Assembly (NCBI GenBank): GCA_036271555.1
Contig: DATBAK010000008.1
Span: 59,600 to 123,599 of the forward strand
Reading direction: 5' to 3'
Origin: Acidimicrobiia bacterium
Lineage (GTDB): Bacteria > Actinomycetota > Acidimicrobiia > IMCC26256 > PALSA-610
Length of the DNA: 64,000 bases
In this document: piece by piece, positions 43,708 through 52,949 of the stretch
Position numbering within the stretch: position 1 is the first letter of the stretch
How the letters are laid out: each line of letters begins with the position of its first letter
Made by a program: the position numbers and the translations under genes
The notes under the pieces: generated by a model
What the model was told of the DNA's origin: nothing
Database searches by the model: none
The model's input: the letters and a program-made list of their open reading frames with translations, nothing else

Positions 43708-44991
43708 TCAGAGCTTTTCGACGTTGCCGCGGTGGAGGCGGTTGCGGGTGTCGAGGACGTAGCGCGCCGACGTCTCGACGATGCCGAGGTCGAACGCGTC
43801 GTGATCGATGAGCAGCACGACCGCGTCGGCGCGCGCGATCTCCTCGCGGTCGAGCTCGACCAGGCGGATGCGCGTGTCGACCTGCTCCGCGAGCACGTGC
43901 GGGTCGACCGCGCGGACGGTCGCACCGAGCTCGAGCAGGCGGTCGGCCACGACCATCGCCGCCGACTCACGCGCGTCGCCGGTGTTCTTCTTGTATGCGA
44001 GTCCGAGCAGGAGGATCGACGATCCGTTGATCGACTTGCGGTTCTTGTTCAACGCGTACACGAGCCGGCGCACGACGTAGTCGGGCATGTGCTCGTTGAC
44101 CTCGTTGGCGAGCTCGACGAACTTGAACGACTGCCCGAGCCGGTCCTTCACGCGCCACGAGAGGTAGCTGGGATCGACCGGGAGGCAGTGGCCGCCGACG
44201 CCGGGTCCGGGTGTGAAGCGCAGGTAGCCGAACGGCTTCGTCGACGCCGCGTCGATTGCCTCCCACACATCGATGCCGAGGTCGGCCGCAAACATCGCGA
44301 GCTCGTTGACGAGCGCGATGTTCACGTGGCGGAACGTGTTCTCGAGCAGCTTCGTGAGCTCGGCTTCGCGCGTGCCCGAGATCGGCACGGTGCGCTCGAC
44401 GATCGTGTCGTAGAACCACTGCACCGCGTCGCGCGATGCGTCGTCGATACCGGATACGACCTTGGGTGTGTTGACGAGCGTCCACGTCGGATTGCCGGGG
44501 TCGATGCGCTCGGGGCTGTAGCCGAGATGGAAGTCGATGCCCGGCGTGAGTCCGGATCCTTCCGAAAGGATCGGACCGACGAGCTCTTCCGTCGTTCCGG
44601 GATACGTCGTCGATTCCAGGATGACGGTCGCGCCGGGACGCAAGTAACGCGCAAGCGTCGCGGCCGACGCCTCGATGAACGAAAGGTCGGGTGCGCGGTC
44701 GCGCAGCGGCGTCGGCACGGTGATGACCGCGACGTCGAAGCCCGCGCACGCCTTGGCCTCGTCGGACGGTGTGTAGCGCCCGCTCTCGAGCGCCGCGGCG
44801 AGTTGCTCGGTGCTGACGTCCTCGACGTACGACTCGCCCGCGCAGAGGCGCTTCACTCGCGATTCGTTGGTGTCGTAGCCGACGACGACATGACCGGCCT
44901 CGACCGCGCGGAGTGCCAGCGGAAGACCGACGTAACCCTGACCGACGACGAGGACCCTGGTCCTGCCGTCTTCCTGACCCTGCCCCCTCAC
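43708..44991 (-). CDS. Nucleotide-sugar dehydrogenase (UDP-HexNAc/UDP-glucose type)
   Basis: The 427-residue protein has the NAD site VLVVGQGYVGLPLALRAVEA, VITVPTPLRDRAPDL, the central motif ELTKLLENTFRHVNIALVNE, and the catalytic Cys in GPGVGGHCLPVDPSYLSW (about residue 267). YSPERIDPGNPTW is typical of UDP-N-acetylglucosamine/mannosamine 6-dehydrogenases (WbpA-like). It makes a uronic-acid sugar nucleotide by two NAD-linked oxidations. GTG at 44991 is chosen. It would supply acidic sugars for the glycan. Confidence 0.92.
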   Translation of the reverse strand: MRGQGQEDGRTRVLVVGQGYVGLPLALRAVEAGHVVVGYDTNESRVKRLCAGESYVEDVSTEQLAAALESGRYTPSDEAKACAGFDVAVITVPTPLRDRAPDLSFIEASAATLARYLRPGATVILESTTYPGTTEELVGPILSEGSGLTPGIDFHLGYSPERIDPGNPTWTLVNTPKVVSGIDDASRDAVQWFYDTIVERTVPISGTREAELTKLLENTFRHVNIALVNELAMFAADLGIDVWEAIDAASTKPFGYLRFTPGPGVGGHCLPVDPSYLSWRVKDRLGQSFKFVELANEVNEHMPDYVVRRLVYALNKNRKSINGSSILLLGLAYKKNTGDARESAAMVVADRLLELGATVRAVDPHVLAEQVDTRIRLVELDREEIARADAVVLLIDHDAFDLGIVETSARYVLDTRNRLHRGNVEKL

Positions 44992-45132
44992 CCCACCAGT
45001 TTGGCAGTTCCCGGCCGGGCTCGCCACGAGGGGAAACGGGAATCGTACGCAGAGTGAGCTCTGCGCGCGCGGCGCGGGCATAGGCACGCCCCGGGTTCGG
45101 CCGATACACTCCCCACAGAGAGAGGCGGAGGC

Positions 45133-45771
45133 ATGCAAGACGAGGTCGACCTCGGCGCGAGCGCGGAGGCTGATTCGGGCGACGCGGGGGGCATGTCACG
45201 GCGGACCATGATCCGCCGTACTGCCATCGCGGGCGGCGCCCTGCTGTGGGCGACACCCGTCGTACAGACCCTCGGCAACGATTCCGCGTACGCGTGGTTC
45301 CGCGGCTCGGGCAACCCGGGCCAGTGCGTGTGCAGCGAGGCGATCGTCACCGTGCAGCCCATCGCGTGCCACGCGGAGCCCGGCACCCATCTGCGCATCG
45401 CGAAGTCGGGCAAGTACGTCACGCTGCAAGTGCTCACCGGCGGCAGCTGCGGAACCCGTCCCAACTGCGAGCAGGTGAGCGAGAGCCACGTCTGGACCGT
45501 CGTGCACGCGACGGGATGCACGCTCTACTCGCAGACCGACGACCAGTGCGTCGTGCACGTCACCGCATACCCGGCGACGATCACGCTGCAGATCGCGTCG
45601 ACGCTCACCTGCCAGGCCGGCAAGAACGGCGCGCAGAAGACGTGCATGGCGACGAAGGTGCACAAGGTCTGCTTCACGCAGGTGACCGGCTCCGAGTCGC
45701 AGCGTTGCGGGCGCTTCGAGCCGCACCGCAACAAGCGCCACGGCACCGTGCGCTGCCCGACGAAGCACTGA
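45133..45771 (+). CDS. Tat-exported Cys-rich protein of unknown function
   Basis: The 212-residue protein has a twin-arginine signal (SRRTMIRRTAIAGGALLWAT, residues 22-41). The mature part is about 165 residues with 12 Cys (CVC, IAC, GSCG, NCE, TGC, QCV, TCQ, TCM, VCF, RCG, RCP), which suggests several disulfides in a secreted domain. No catalytic motif is seen. Tat export of a disulfide-rich protein implies folding or cofactor loading before export. ATG at 45133 has GGAGG directly upstream. It lies between the dehydrogenase and the epimerase genes. Confidence 0.75.
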   Translation: MQDEVDLGASAEADSGDAGGMSRRTMIRRTAIAGGALLWATPVVQTLGNDSAYAWFRGSGNPGQCVCSEAIVTVQPIACHAEPGTHLRIAKSGKYVTLQVLTGGSCGTRPNCEQVSESHVWTVVHATGCTLYSQTDDQCVVHVTAYPATITLQIASTLTCQAGKNGAQKTCMATKVHKVCFTQVTGSESQRCGRFEPHRNKRHGTVRCPTKH

Positions 45772-45799
45772 CGGCGACCCCCTCCGCGTTGCGCGTTTC

Positions 45800-46756
45800 G
45801 TGAGAGCACTCGTCACCGGCGGCGCGGGCTTCATCGGCTCGAACATCGTGCACCAGCTCGTGGCCGGCGGTCACGACGTGCGCGTGATCGACGACCTCTG
45901 TACCGGCGCGCGCGAGAACGTGCCCGACGGTGTCGAGCTCGTCGTCGGCGACGTCGCGGACGAGATCGCCGTGCGCGCCGTGATGGACGGTATCGACGTC
46001 GTGTTCCATCAGGCCGCGCGCCGTTCGGTGCTCGCGTCGGTCGAGCATCCGTTGCAGACCGACACCGCGAACGTGCACGGCACGCTCACGATCCTCGAGT
46101 GCGCGCAGGCCGCGGGCGTGCGCCGCGTCGTGTCGGCATCGTCGAGCAGCGTGTACGGCGGCGCGACGCAGTTGCCGACGCCGGAGTCGGCGCCGCTCGT
46201 GCCCCGCTCGCCGTATGCGGTGTCGAAGCTCACGGGGGAGCAGTACTGCCGTGTCTACAGCGAGCTGCACGGGCTCGAGACGGTGAGCCTCCGATACTTC
46301 AACGTCTACGGGCCGCGCCAGCGCCCGGACTCCGCGTACGCGGCCGTGATCCCGCTGTTCATCGAGGCGCTCGAGGCCGGCGTGCGCCCGACCGTGCACG
46401 GCGACGGCAAGCAGAGCCGCGACTTCACGTTCATCGACGACGCGGTCGCCGCGAACCTCGCGGCCGCGACCGCACCCGCGAGCGCGTGCAGTGGCAAGGC
46501 GTACAACGTCGCCGGCGGCAACCGGTACTCGTTGCTCGACCTGCTCGAGCAGCTCGGCGCGATCCTCGGTGTTGCCGCCGAGCCCGACTTCACCGCGCCG
46601 CGCGCGGGCGACGTGAAGCACAGCGAGGCCGACATCAGCGCCGCCGCCGCCGATCTCGGCTACCGCCCGAGTGTCGACTTCGAGCACGGCCTTCGTCAGA
46701 CCGTCGATTGGTTCAACGGCTTTTCTGGTCGCGCTCGCTCCGCTCGCCGCTCCTAA
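45800..46756 (+). CDS. NAD-dependent sugar epimerase/dehydratase
   Basis: The 318-residue SDR protein begins RALVTGGAGFIGSNIVHQLV (GxxGxxG), has SASSSSVYGG with the catalytic Ser, and PYAVSKLTGEQYCRV with Y-x3-K. LRYFNVYGPRQRPDSAYAAV is typical of UDP-glucose/UDP-GlcNAc 4-epimerases (GalE/WbpP-like). GTG at 45800. The last eleven residues (FSGRARSARRS) and the stop codon are encoded by the intergenic repeat, so the native C-terminus was probably closer to DWF. Confidence 0.9.
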   Translation: MRALVTGGAGFIGSNIVHQLVAGGHDVRVIDDLCTGARENVPDGVELVVGDVADEIAVRAVMDGIDVVFHQAARRSVLASVEHPLQTDTANVHGTLTILECAQAAGVRRVVSASSSSVYGGATQLPTPESAPLVPRSPYAVSKLTGEQYCRVYSELHGLETVSLRYFNVYGPRQRPDSAYAAVIPLFIEALEAGVRPTVHGDGKQSRDFTFIDDAVAANLAAATAPASACSGKAYNVAGGNRYSLLDLLEQLGAILGVAAEPDFTAPRAGDVKHSEADISAAAADLGYRPSVDFEHGLRQTVDWFNGFSGRARSARRS

Positions 46757-46814
46757 CGCCTCAGTCCCCGGTTCGACCCGGCCGCGGAGCGACCCGCCCG
46801 TTCCTGCGGGAACG
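46721..46814 (+). repeat. Dispersed intergenic repeat, copy C
   Basis: The core at 46721-46764 begins TTTTCTGGTCGCGCTCGCTC and ends AACGCCTCAG. It overlaps the 3' end of the epimerase gene and provides its TAA stop. The far end (CCCGC, 8-base loop, GCGGG at about 46795-46812) can form a small hairpin. Confidence 0.85.
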
Positions 46815-46847
46815 TCGTGACGCAATCGGGGCGCGAGACTGAGCGCG

Positions 46848-48260
46848 ATGACAGACGCGGTGGTCGTCGGATCGGGTCCGAACGGGCTCGTTGCCGCGGT
46901 CACGCTCGCTCGGGCCGGCTGGGACGTGCTCGTGCTCGAGGCCGCCGACATCATCGGCGGCGGCACGCGTTCGGCGGCGCTCACCGAACCCGGCTTCGTG
47001 CACGACGTGTGCTCGGCGGTTCATCCGCTCGGCGTCGGATCCCCGGCGATGCGCGCGCTCGACCTCGAACGCCACGGGCTGCAGTGGATCCAGCCCGACG
47101 CCGCGTACGCGCACCCGCTCGACGGTGGCCGCGCCGCGATCCTCGAGCGGAGCGTCGACGCGACCGCGAGTCGCTTGGGTTCCGACGGCGACGCGTACCG
47201 CGCGCTGCTCGATCCGCTCGTCGCGCACGGCGACGCGATCGTCGACACGATGATGTCGCCGCTGGGCGTGCCGCACGCGCCGCTGGCCAACGCGCGGTTC
47301 GGGCTGCACGCGATCCGCTCCGCGACCGGGCTCGTGAAGCGCTTCTCCGGCGACGAGGCGAGGGGGCTGGTCGCGGGAAGTGCCGCGCACGCGATCCTTC
47401 CGTTCACCGCGCTCGGTACCGGTGGCTACGCGCTGTTCATGACCATGCTCGGGCATCGCGTCGGTTGGCCGATCCCCGCGGGTGGCTCGCAGCGCATCGC
47501 CGACGCGCTCGCCGCCGAGCTCGTCGCGCACGGCGGAAGGATCGAGACCGGCACCGAAGTGCGCGCGCTGGGGGAGCTTCCGGCGGCGCGCGCCGTGCTG
47601 CTCGACGTCACGCCGCGACAGCTGCTCGCGATCGGCGGCGACGCGATCCCGAGCGGCTACGCGCGCGCGCTCCGAAGGTTCCGGTACGGACCCGGTGTGT
47701 TCAAGGTCGACTGGGCGCTCGACGCGCCGATCCCGTGGGCGGCACCCGAGGTCGCGCGCACCGCGACCGTGCACCTCGGCGGATCGTTCGAAGAGGTCGC
47801 GGCGTCGGAGGCCGCGGTCGGGTCGGGCCACCACGCGGACTCACCATTCGTCATCCTGGTGCAGTCGTCGCTCTTCGACCCGACGCGCGCGCCGCCCGGC
47901 GCGCACACCGCGTGGGCGTACTGCCACGTGCCCAACGGGTCGACCGTCGACCGCACCGACGCGATCGAGCGTCAGGTCGAACGCTTCGCGCCCGGCTTCC
48001 GCGACACGATCCGCGCGCGGCACACGATGAACACCGAAGCCTTCCAGCATCACGACGCCAACTACATCGGCGGTGACATCAGCGGGGGCGCGGGCGACAT
48101 CCGCCAGCTCTTCACGCGCCCGGTCGTGTCGCCGCGGCCGTGGGTGACGCCGATCCCGCACGTCTATCTCTGCTCGTCGTCGACTCCACCGGGCGGGGGA
48201 GTGCACGGCATGTGTGGTTGGAACGCCGCGCGCGCGGTGCTGAAGCGCGAGCATCGCTGA
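46848..48260 (+). CDS. FAD-dependent phytoene desaturase/amine oxidase-like protein
   Basis: The 470-residue protein begins with the dinucleotide-binding site AVVVGSGPNGLVAAVTLARA and LVLEAADIIGGGTRSAALTE. It ends with VYLCSSSTPPGGGVHGMCGWNAARAVL, the FAD-contacting motif of the CrtI/phytoene-desaturase-like group. Proteins of this class in actinomycetes are often uncharacterised NAD(P)/FAD oxidoreductases. No carotenoid genes are near. ATG at 46848; its stop is directly followed by a repeat copy. Confidence 0.9.
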   Translation: MTDAVVVGSGPNGLVAAVTLARAGWDVLVLEAADIIGGGTRSAALTEPGFVHDVCSAVHPLGVGSPAMRALDLERHGLQWIQPDAAYAHPLDGGRAAILERSVDATASRLGSDGDAYRALLDPLVAHGDAIVDTMMSPLGVPHAPLANARFGLHAIRSATGLVKRFSGDEARGLVAGSAAHAILPFTALGTGGYALFMTMLGHRVGWPIPAGGSQRIADALAAELVAHGGRIETGTEVRALGELPAARAVLLDVTPRQLLAIGGDAIPSGYARALRRFRYGPGVFKVDWALDAPIPWAAPEVARTATVHLGGSFEEVAASEAAVGSGHHADSPFVILVQSSLFDPTRAPPGAHTAWAYCHVPNGSTVDRTDAIERQVERFAPGFRDTIRARHTMNTEAFQHHDANYIGGDISGGAGDIRQLFTRPVVSPRPWVTPIPHVYLCSSSTPPGGGVHGMCGWNAARAVLKREHR

Positions 48261-48261
48261 T

Positions 48262-48320
48262 CCTTCTGGTCGCTCCGCTCGCGCGCTCGCCGCTCCCGCA
48301 GTCGCGGGCGGGTCGCTCGA
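48262..48320 (+). repeat. Dispersed intergenic repeat, shortened copy D
   Basis: CTTCTGGTCGCTCCGCTCGC at the start and GTCGCGGGCGGGTCGCTCG at the end match the two halves of the repeat, but the middle, including CTGACGCCTCAG, is missing. It fills the gap between the convergent FAD gene and the sulfatase gene. Confidence 0.65.
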
Positions 48321-48323
48321 AGC

Positions 48324-51300
48324 TCAGAAGACGTGCAGCCCGGGTTCGGGGGCCGGATCGTCATCCACGATGGTGGCGTCCGCGCTCCCGAACCCGAGCT
48401 GCGCGTTCAGGGGATCCGAGATCGCGAGCGAGAACGTCTCGTCGCCCTCGAACTCGGTGTCACCGTTGACCGCGACGTCGACCGTCGCGCTCGTCTCGCC
48501 GGCCGGGATCGTGAGGACGCCCGTCGTCGTGTCGTAGTCGTCGGGCGCGGTCGCGCTGCCGTCGACGGTCGTGTACGCAACCGACGTGTCGAGACCGCTC
48601 GGCGCGTCGATCGACACCGTGAACGTTGCGTTCGTCGTGCCGGCGTCGCCCTCGTCGACGCGCGGGTCCGCGACCGAGATCACCGGTTCGGCGTCGTCGT
48701 CCTCGATGATCCCGTAACCGCCGAAGTCGTCGTCGGAGACATCGCCGTTGGTGCCGTTCGACAAGGTGACGAGGAAGCGCTCCTCACCCTCGTAGAGCGT
48801 GTCGCCGACGACGGGCACCGAGAAGGTTCCCGTCGTGTCGCCGGGTGCGATCGTGACCGTGCCCGAGGTCGCGGTGTAATCGGCGGGTGCCGTCGCCGTG
48901 ACGTCGGAGGTGTCGAAGTCGACGGTCGTCGTCAAGCCGCTCGGGGCCGACAGCTGCGCGGTGAAGACCGCGTCGGTCGTTCCCGAGTCGCCCTCGGTGA
49001 CGACGACGTTCTTTTGCAGCGTGATCGTGGGCGTGGGGTCGTCGTCCAGGATCGCGGCGTCGGCGGTGTCGTCGCCGAGCAGCGCCGCGACGGGGTTCGA
49101 GATCGTGAGCGTGAAGTGCTCGAGCTGCTCGTAGCGCGTGTCGCCGACGACGGGCACCGAGATCGTTCCGTTCGTCTCACCGGCGCGGATCGTCAGCGTG
49201 CCCGAGGTCGCGAGGTAGTCCTCGGGGGCGGTCGCGGTGCCGTCGCTCGTCGCGTAGTCGACCGAGACGTCGCGATTGCTGGGCGCGTCGAGCGAGACGG
49301 GGAACACCGCGTCGGTGGTGCCGGAGTCGCCCTCGGACACGCGCGGGCTGTCGCCGACCGACACCGTCGGACGCGAGTCGTCGTCGAGGATCGTGCCCGT
49401 CGCGCTCGCAGTGCCGAGCGACGCGTGGATCGGGTCGCTCAAGATCACGGTGAAGGTCTCGTCGGATTCGACGAGCGTGTCGCCGACCACGGGGACATCG
49501 ACGCTCGCTTCGGTCTGACCGGGCGTGAACGTGATCGTGCCCGAGCCCGCGGTGTAGTCGTCGGGCGCGGTCGCGCTGCCGTCGGCCGTCGTGTACGCGA
49601 CGGTGACCGTCTGCCGGCTCGGCACCGTCAGTGACACGACGAAGTGCGCGTTCACCGATCCGGTGTCGCCTTCGAGCACGCTCGGGTCGGCGATCGACAC
49701 GACGGGCGGGCTGTCGTCGTCGAAGATCGTCGCGGTTCCGGTGACGTCCGCGAGCGTGGCGTGCAACGGATTCGACAGCCCGACGGTGAACTGCTCGTCG
49801 CCCTCGGTCAGGTCGTCGCCGACGACGGGGACGTGGACGGTCTCGCTGGTCACGCCGATCGGGAACGTCAGGGTGCCGCTCGTCGCGGTGTAGTCGTCGG
49901 GCGCGGACGCGCTGCCGTCGGCCGTTGCGTAGTGGACGGTGATCGGACGGCCGGCGCGCGCCGACAGCGTCACCGGGAACGACACCGTCGTTTGATCGCC
50001 CTCGTCGCCTTCGATCACGCTGGTGTCGCCGATCGAGATCGAGGGTGACGGGTCGTCGTCGACGATCGTGCCCTGCGCCGAGGCAGTGCCGAGCGCGGCG
50101 CCGACGGGATCGGACAGTTGCAGCTTGAAGTGCTCGTCGTTCTCGCTCAGCGCGTCGCCCGTGATCGGCACGCTCACCGACGCGGTGCGTTCGCCGGCGC
50201 CGATCGTGACCGTCGTGTGCACCGCCTTGAAATCCTGCTGGTGCGCGGTGCCGATCACGGTGTCGGCCTGCACGGTGACCGGGAGGCCGCTGATCGCCGA
50301 GAGCTTGATCGGGAACCGCAGCGTGCCGCCGGGCTCCGTGCCTTCGACGGCGGACGCGCGCGCGACCGACACCTTGGGCGCGGCATCGTCGTCGAAGATC
50401 GTTCCGGTCGCGTCGGTCGCGCCGAGCACCCCGTTCACGGGATTGCGGAGATCGAACCGCAACGTCTCGTCGGCTTCGTGGAACCGGTCCGTGTGAACCG
50501 GCACCGTCACGACCTTGCTCGTCTGATGCGCCGCGAACGCGACCGTGCCGGAGCGGGTCGTGTAGTCGGAGCCCGACTGCGCAGTCAGGTCGTCGGTTCG
50601 GTACTCGACGCTGACGCGCTTGTTCGACGGCCGGTCGAGTGAGACGGTGAACGACAGGGAGCCGTGCTCCGGGCCTGCGGTGTCGCCGACGGAGACGACG
50701 GGCCGCGTGCCGTCGACCGTGAACGTGCGCTCGGCGGGCGTGGGATCCGTGACGCCGTTGGTGGTGCCCTCGACCGCGAACGTGTAGGTGCCGGGATCGA
50801 GCGGACCGATGGTGGTCTGCTGCGCGCCGCACGGAGCCCACGCGCCCGGATCGCCGACGCTCGACAGCCGGCACGTGTAGGTGGATGCGATCGCTTGCGT
50901 GAAGTACGTGAACGTCCGGACTCCGGGCGCGACGATGCCGCTCGGTCCGGTGACGATCGTCGTGTCCGGTGGCGGACCGGCGCGCAGCGCGGCGAGCGTG
51001 GCGACCAGCTGACTCTGCACGTCGGCGTAGTCGGGATCACCCGCGACGCTGTGCAGCTCGTACGGGTCGTCGTCGAGGTCGTACAGCGCCCGGTCGCCGC
51101 TCGCGTACTCGATGTACTTGTAGCGGTCGGTGACGACACCGAGGAACACCTGCTTCGCCGGCGAGTTCGGCGGCCAGCAGGCTCTGCCCGCGGCCGCGAT
51201 GCAGTGTTCGATCAGGGCGGCGTCGCGCACCGTCGACTGCGATCCGTCGAGGATCGGCGACAGCGACTCGCCCTCGGCGTGCCAGGGCACGCCCGCACGC

Positions 51301-52382
51301 GCGGCGATCGTCGCCGGGAGGTCGATGTTCTGGACGACGGCCTTCGACTCCAATGGATCCGATGTCGCGCGCAGCTGCGGGTCGCGGATCGCGAGCGGGA
51401 CGTTCACCGACTCCTGGTACGGCGCGATCTTGCCCTGCACCTTGCGGTGCTCGCCGTAGAAGAAGCCGTTGTCGGAGATGTAGATGACCTCGGTGTTGTC
51501 GGCGCGCGGGCCCAGCGACGCGAGCATCGTGCCCACCGCGTCGTCGACCCCGCGGCTCGATCGGTACATGTCCTGATAGTTCGTGTCGATCGTGCTGATG
51601 TCGCGATTCGTGAACGGGCCGCGCTGGTCGACGAGCGGCTTCCCGTCGGCGACGGTGTCCTCGTCGAAGTTCGGCGGGCGGTACGTGGGCACGTCGATGT
51701 TGTCGAAGCGGTCGTCGTTCGCGGGGGCGTGCGGATCCTTCGGTGTGTACACCGCGAAGAACGGTTGGTCGCTCGGCGTCGTCTGGATGAAGTGCGACAC
51801 GAACCCGGCCAGGATGTCGGGGGAGTAGCCGGTGAACGGAAGGTCGGTCCCGTTGACGTCGATCGTCGGGTCCTTCTCGCCGGAGTTGCCGCCGCCGTAG
51901 CAGTACCAGTCGTCGAACTCCGGCCGGACGTCCTGGCACGGATAGCTGTTGAGGTACTTGCCCGCGAGCATCGTGCGGTAGCCGCTGTCGTGCATGGCCT
52001 GCACGAGCGTCGGGCGCTCGAGTTGGTCGGTATTCGCCGACACGCCGGTGTCGGTCGCGAAGAGACCGGTCAGCATCTGCGAGCGCGACGGGCAGCACAG
52101 CGAGGTGTTCACGTACGCGTTGTCGAACAGCACGCCCTGGTCGGCGATCTGCGAGTACACGTTCGGCATGAGCGACGGGTTGAACGTCGACCAGGTCTGG
52201 TCGTCGGAGACGATGAGCAGGATGTTCGGGCGGCTGGGAGTCGTGGTGGCCGCGACCTGTTGGTCGCGCGCGCGGGCCAGCGCGGGCTCGCCGCGTGTCC
52301 ACCCGGCGGCACTCGCCATCGAGACGATCACGGCGACCGCGGTCGCCCACGCGACGCGCCGCCGCGTTCCACCGATACGCAT
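48324..52382 (-). CDS. Secreted sulfatase with seven Calx-beta repeats
   Basis: The 1352-residue protein has a signal peptide (RRRVAWATAVAVIVSMASAA), then a type I sulfatase domain (about residues 50-480). NILLIVSDDQTW holds metal-binding Asp residues, and SLCCPSR is the sulfatase signature in which C96 would become formylglycine; YISDNGFFYGEHRKVQGK is the second signature area. A linker follows, then seven Calx-beta repeats (about 590-1345), each about 105 residues and ending in DDD (for example GTIFDDD, GTILDDD, ATIVDDD), probably Ca-binding. It should act outside the cell on sulfated glycan. ATG at 52382 with AAGGG upstream is preferred over GTG at 52406. Confidence 0.93.
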   Translation of the reverse strand: MRIGGTRRRVAWATAVAVIVSMASAAGWTRGEPALARARDQQVAATTTPSRPNILLIVSDDQTWSTFNPSLMPNVYSQIADQGVLFDNAYVNTSLCCPSRSQMLTGLFATDTGVSANTDQLERPTLVQAMHDSGYRTMLAGKYLNSYPCQDVRPEFDDWYCYGGGNSGEKDPTIDVNGTDLPFTGYSPDILAGFVSHFIQTTPSDQPFFAVYTPKDPHAPANDDRFDNIDVPTYRPPNFDEDTVADGKPLVDQRGPFTNRDISTIDTNYQDMYRSSRGVDDAVGTMLASLGPRADNTEVIYISDNGFFYGEHRKVQGKIAPYQESVNVPLAIRDPQLRATSDPLESKAVVQNIDLPATIAARAGVPWHAEGESLSPILDGSQSTVRDAALIEHCIAAAGRACWPPNSPAKQVFLGVVTDRYKYIEYASGDRALYDLDDDPYELHSVAGDPDYADVQSQLVATLAALRAGPPPDTTIVTGPSGIVAPGVRTFTYFTQAIASTYTCRLSSVGDPGAWAPCGAQQTTIGPLDPGTYTFAVEGTTNGVTDPTPAERTFTVDGTRPVVSVGDTAGPEHGSLSFTVSLDRPSNKRVSVEYRTDDLTAQSGSDYTTRSGTVAFAAHQTSKVVTVPVHTDRFHEADETLRFDLRNPVNGVLGATDATGTIFDDDAAPKVSVARASAVEGTEPGGTLRFPIKLSAISGLPVTVQADTVIGTAHQQDFKAVHTTVTIGAGERTASVSVPITGDALSENDEHFKLQLSDPVGAALGTASAQGTIVDDDPSPSISIGDTSVIEGDEGDQTTVSFPVTLSARAGRPITVHYATADGSASAPDDYTATSGTLTFPIGVTSETVHVPVVGDDLTEGDEQFTVGLSNPLHATLADVTGTATIFDDDSPPVVSIADPSVLEGDTGSVNAHFVVSLTVPSRQTVTVAYTTADGSATAPDDYTAGSGTITFTPGQTEASVDVPVVGDTLVESDETFTVILSDPIHASLGTASATGTILDDDSRPTVSVGDSPRVSEGDSGTTDAVFPVSLDAPSNRDVSVDYATSDGTATAPEDYLATSGTLTIRAGETNGTISVPVVGDTRYEQLEHFTLTISNPVAALLGDDTADAAILDDDPTPTITLQKNVVVTEGDSGTTDAVFTAQLSAPSGLTTTVDFDTSDVTATAPADYTATSGTVTIAPGDTTGTFSVPVVGDTLYEGEERFLVTLSNGTNGDVSDDDFGGYGIIEDDDAEPVISVADPRVDEGDAGTTNATFTVSIDAPSGLDTSVAYTTVDGSATAPDDYDTTTGVLTIPAGETSATVDVAVNGDTEFEGDETFSLAISDPLNAQLGFGSADATIVDDDPAPEPGLHVF

Positions 52383-52546
52383 GCCGGGATCCGCCCTTCG
52401 TCCCACTACGAACGCACGCTCAGGCGCCCGCGCTCGACCAGCGCGCCCCGAACGACCGCGTTCGCAGCGTACCGGCAGTCGTGATCGGCGGGCCTGCGCG
52501 CCCGATCCCCAGAGTCGGGGGTCGGGATCGCTAGCGTTTCCGGGCG

Positions 52547-52945
52547 ATGCCGGAACCGGGCGTTGCCGAGGTGGTGGAAGTGGCGGATGTTGCCACTGAG
52601 CTGTGGGCGAGTCCGCCGTCGGCCACGGATGCGCTCTACGACCTGCGCACCGCGCCCGCGCTGCCGCTCGTCTGCGGGCGTTGCGGGCGCGTGCTCGAGT
52701 GGGTCGCCGTCGACCTCCCGAACGGACGGGTCTTCTTCCGCGAGCGCGTGCCCCGTCGCGGCCGCGGGCCGTCGGTCCGGTTGCGGGACTACGTCGACGC
52801 CGAGGGCCACGTCTGCGCGCGGCTCACCTACCGGTGCGACCACCAGTGCCGCATGACCTACTGCATCGACTTCGACGCGATGCAGGACGCGTGTCTCGCC
52901 GCCGCGCGTGCCGGCCACGCGCTGGTCGCGCTCGACATCCAATAG
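52547..52945 (+). CDS. Small Cys-rich protein of unknown function
   Basis: The 132-residue protein has CGRC in LPLVCGRCGRVLEW and a second cluster CDHQCRMTYC near the C-terminus. The four-plus-Cys layout suggests a zinc ribbon. I do not recognise the family. It is followed after 4 bases by the DUF2127 gene, so it is probably translated with it. It has no membrane helix. Confidence 0.65.
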   Translation: MPEPGVAEVVEVADVATELWASPPSATDALYDLRTAPALPLVCGRCGRVLEWVAVDLPNGRVFFRERVPRRGRGPSVRLRDYVDAEGHVCARLTYRCDHQCRMTYCIDFDAMQDACLAAARAGHALVALDIQ

Positions 52946-52949
52946 TCGC

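Noticed and set aside
42673..45057. Long open frame (794 codons) on the plus strand
   Set aside because: It crosses the end of the membrane-protein gene, a non-coding repeat and the antisense of the dehydrogenase gene. It has no family motif.
48324..50700. Repeated DNA in the sulfatase gene as a possible repeat array
   Set aside because: The similarity follows the Calx-beta protein repeats of about 105 codons; there are no spacers.
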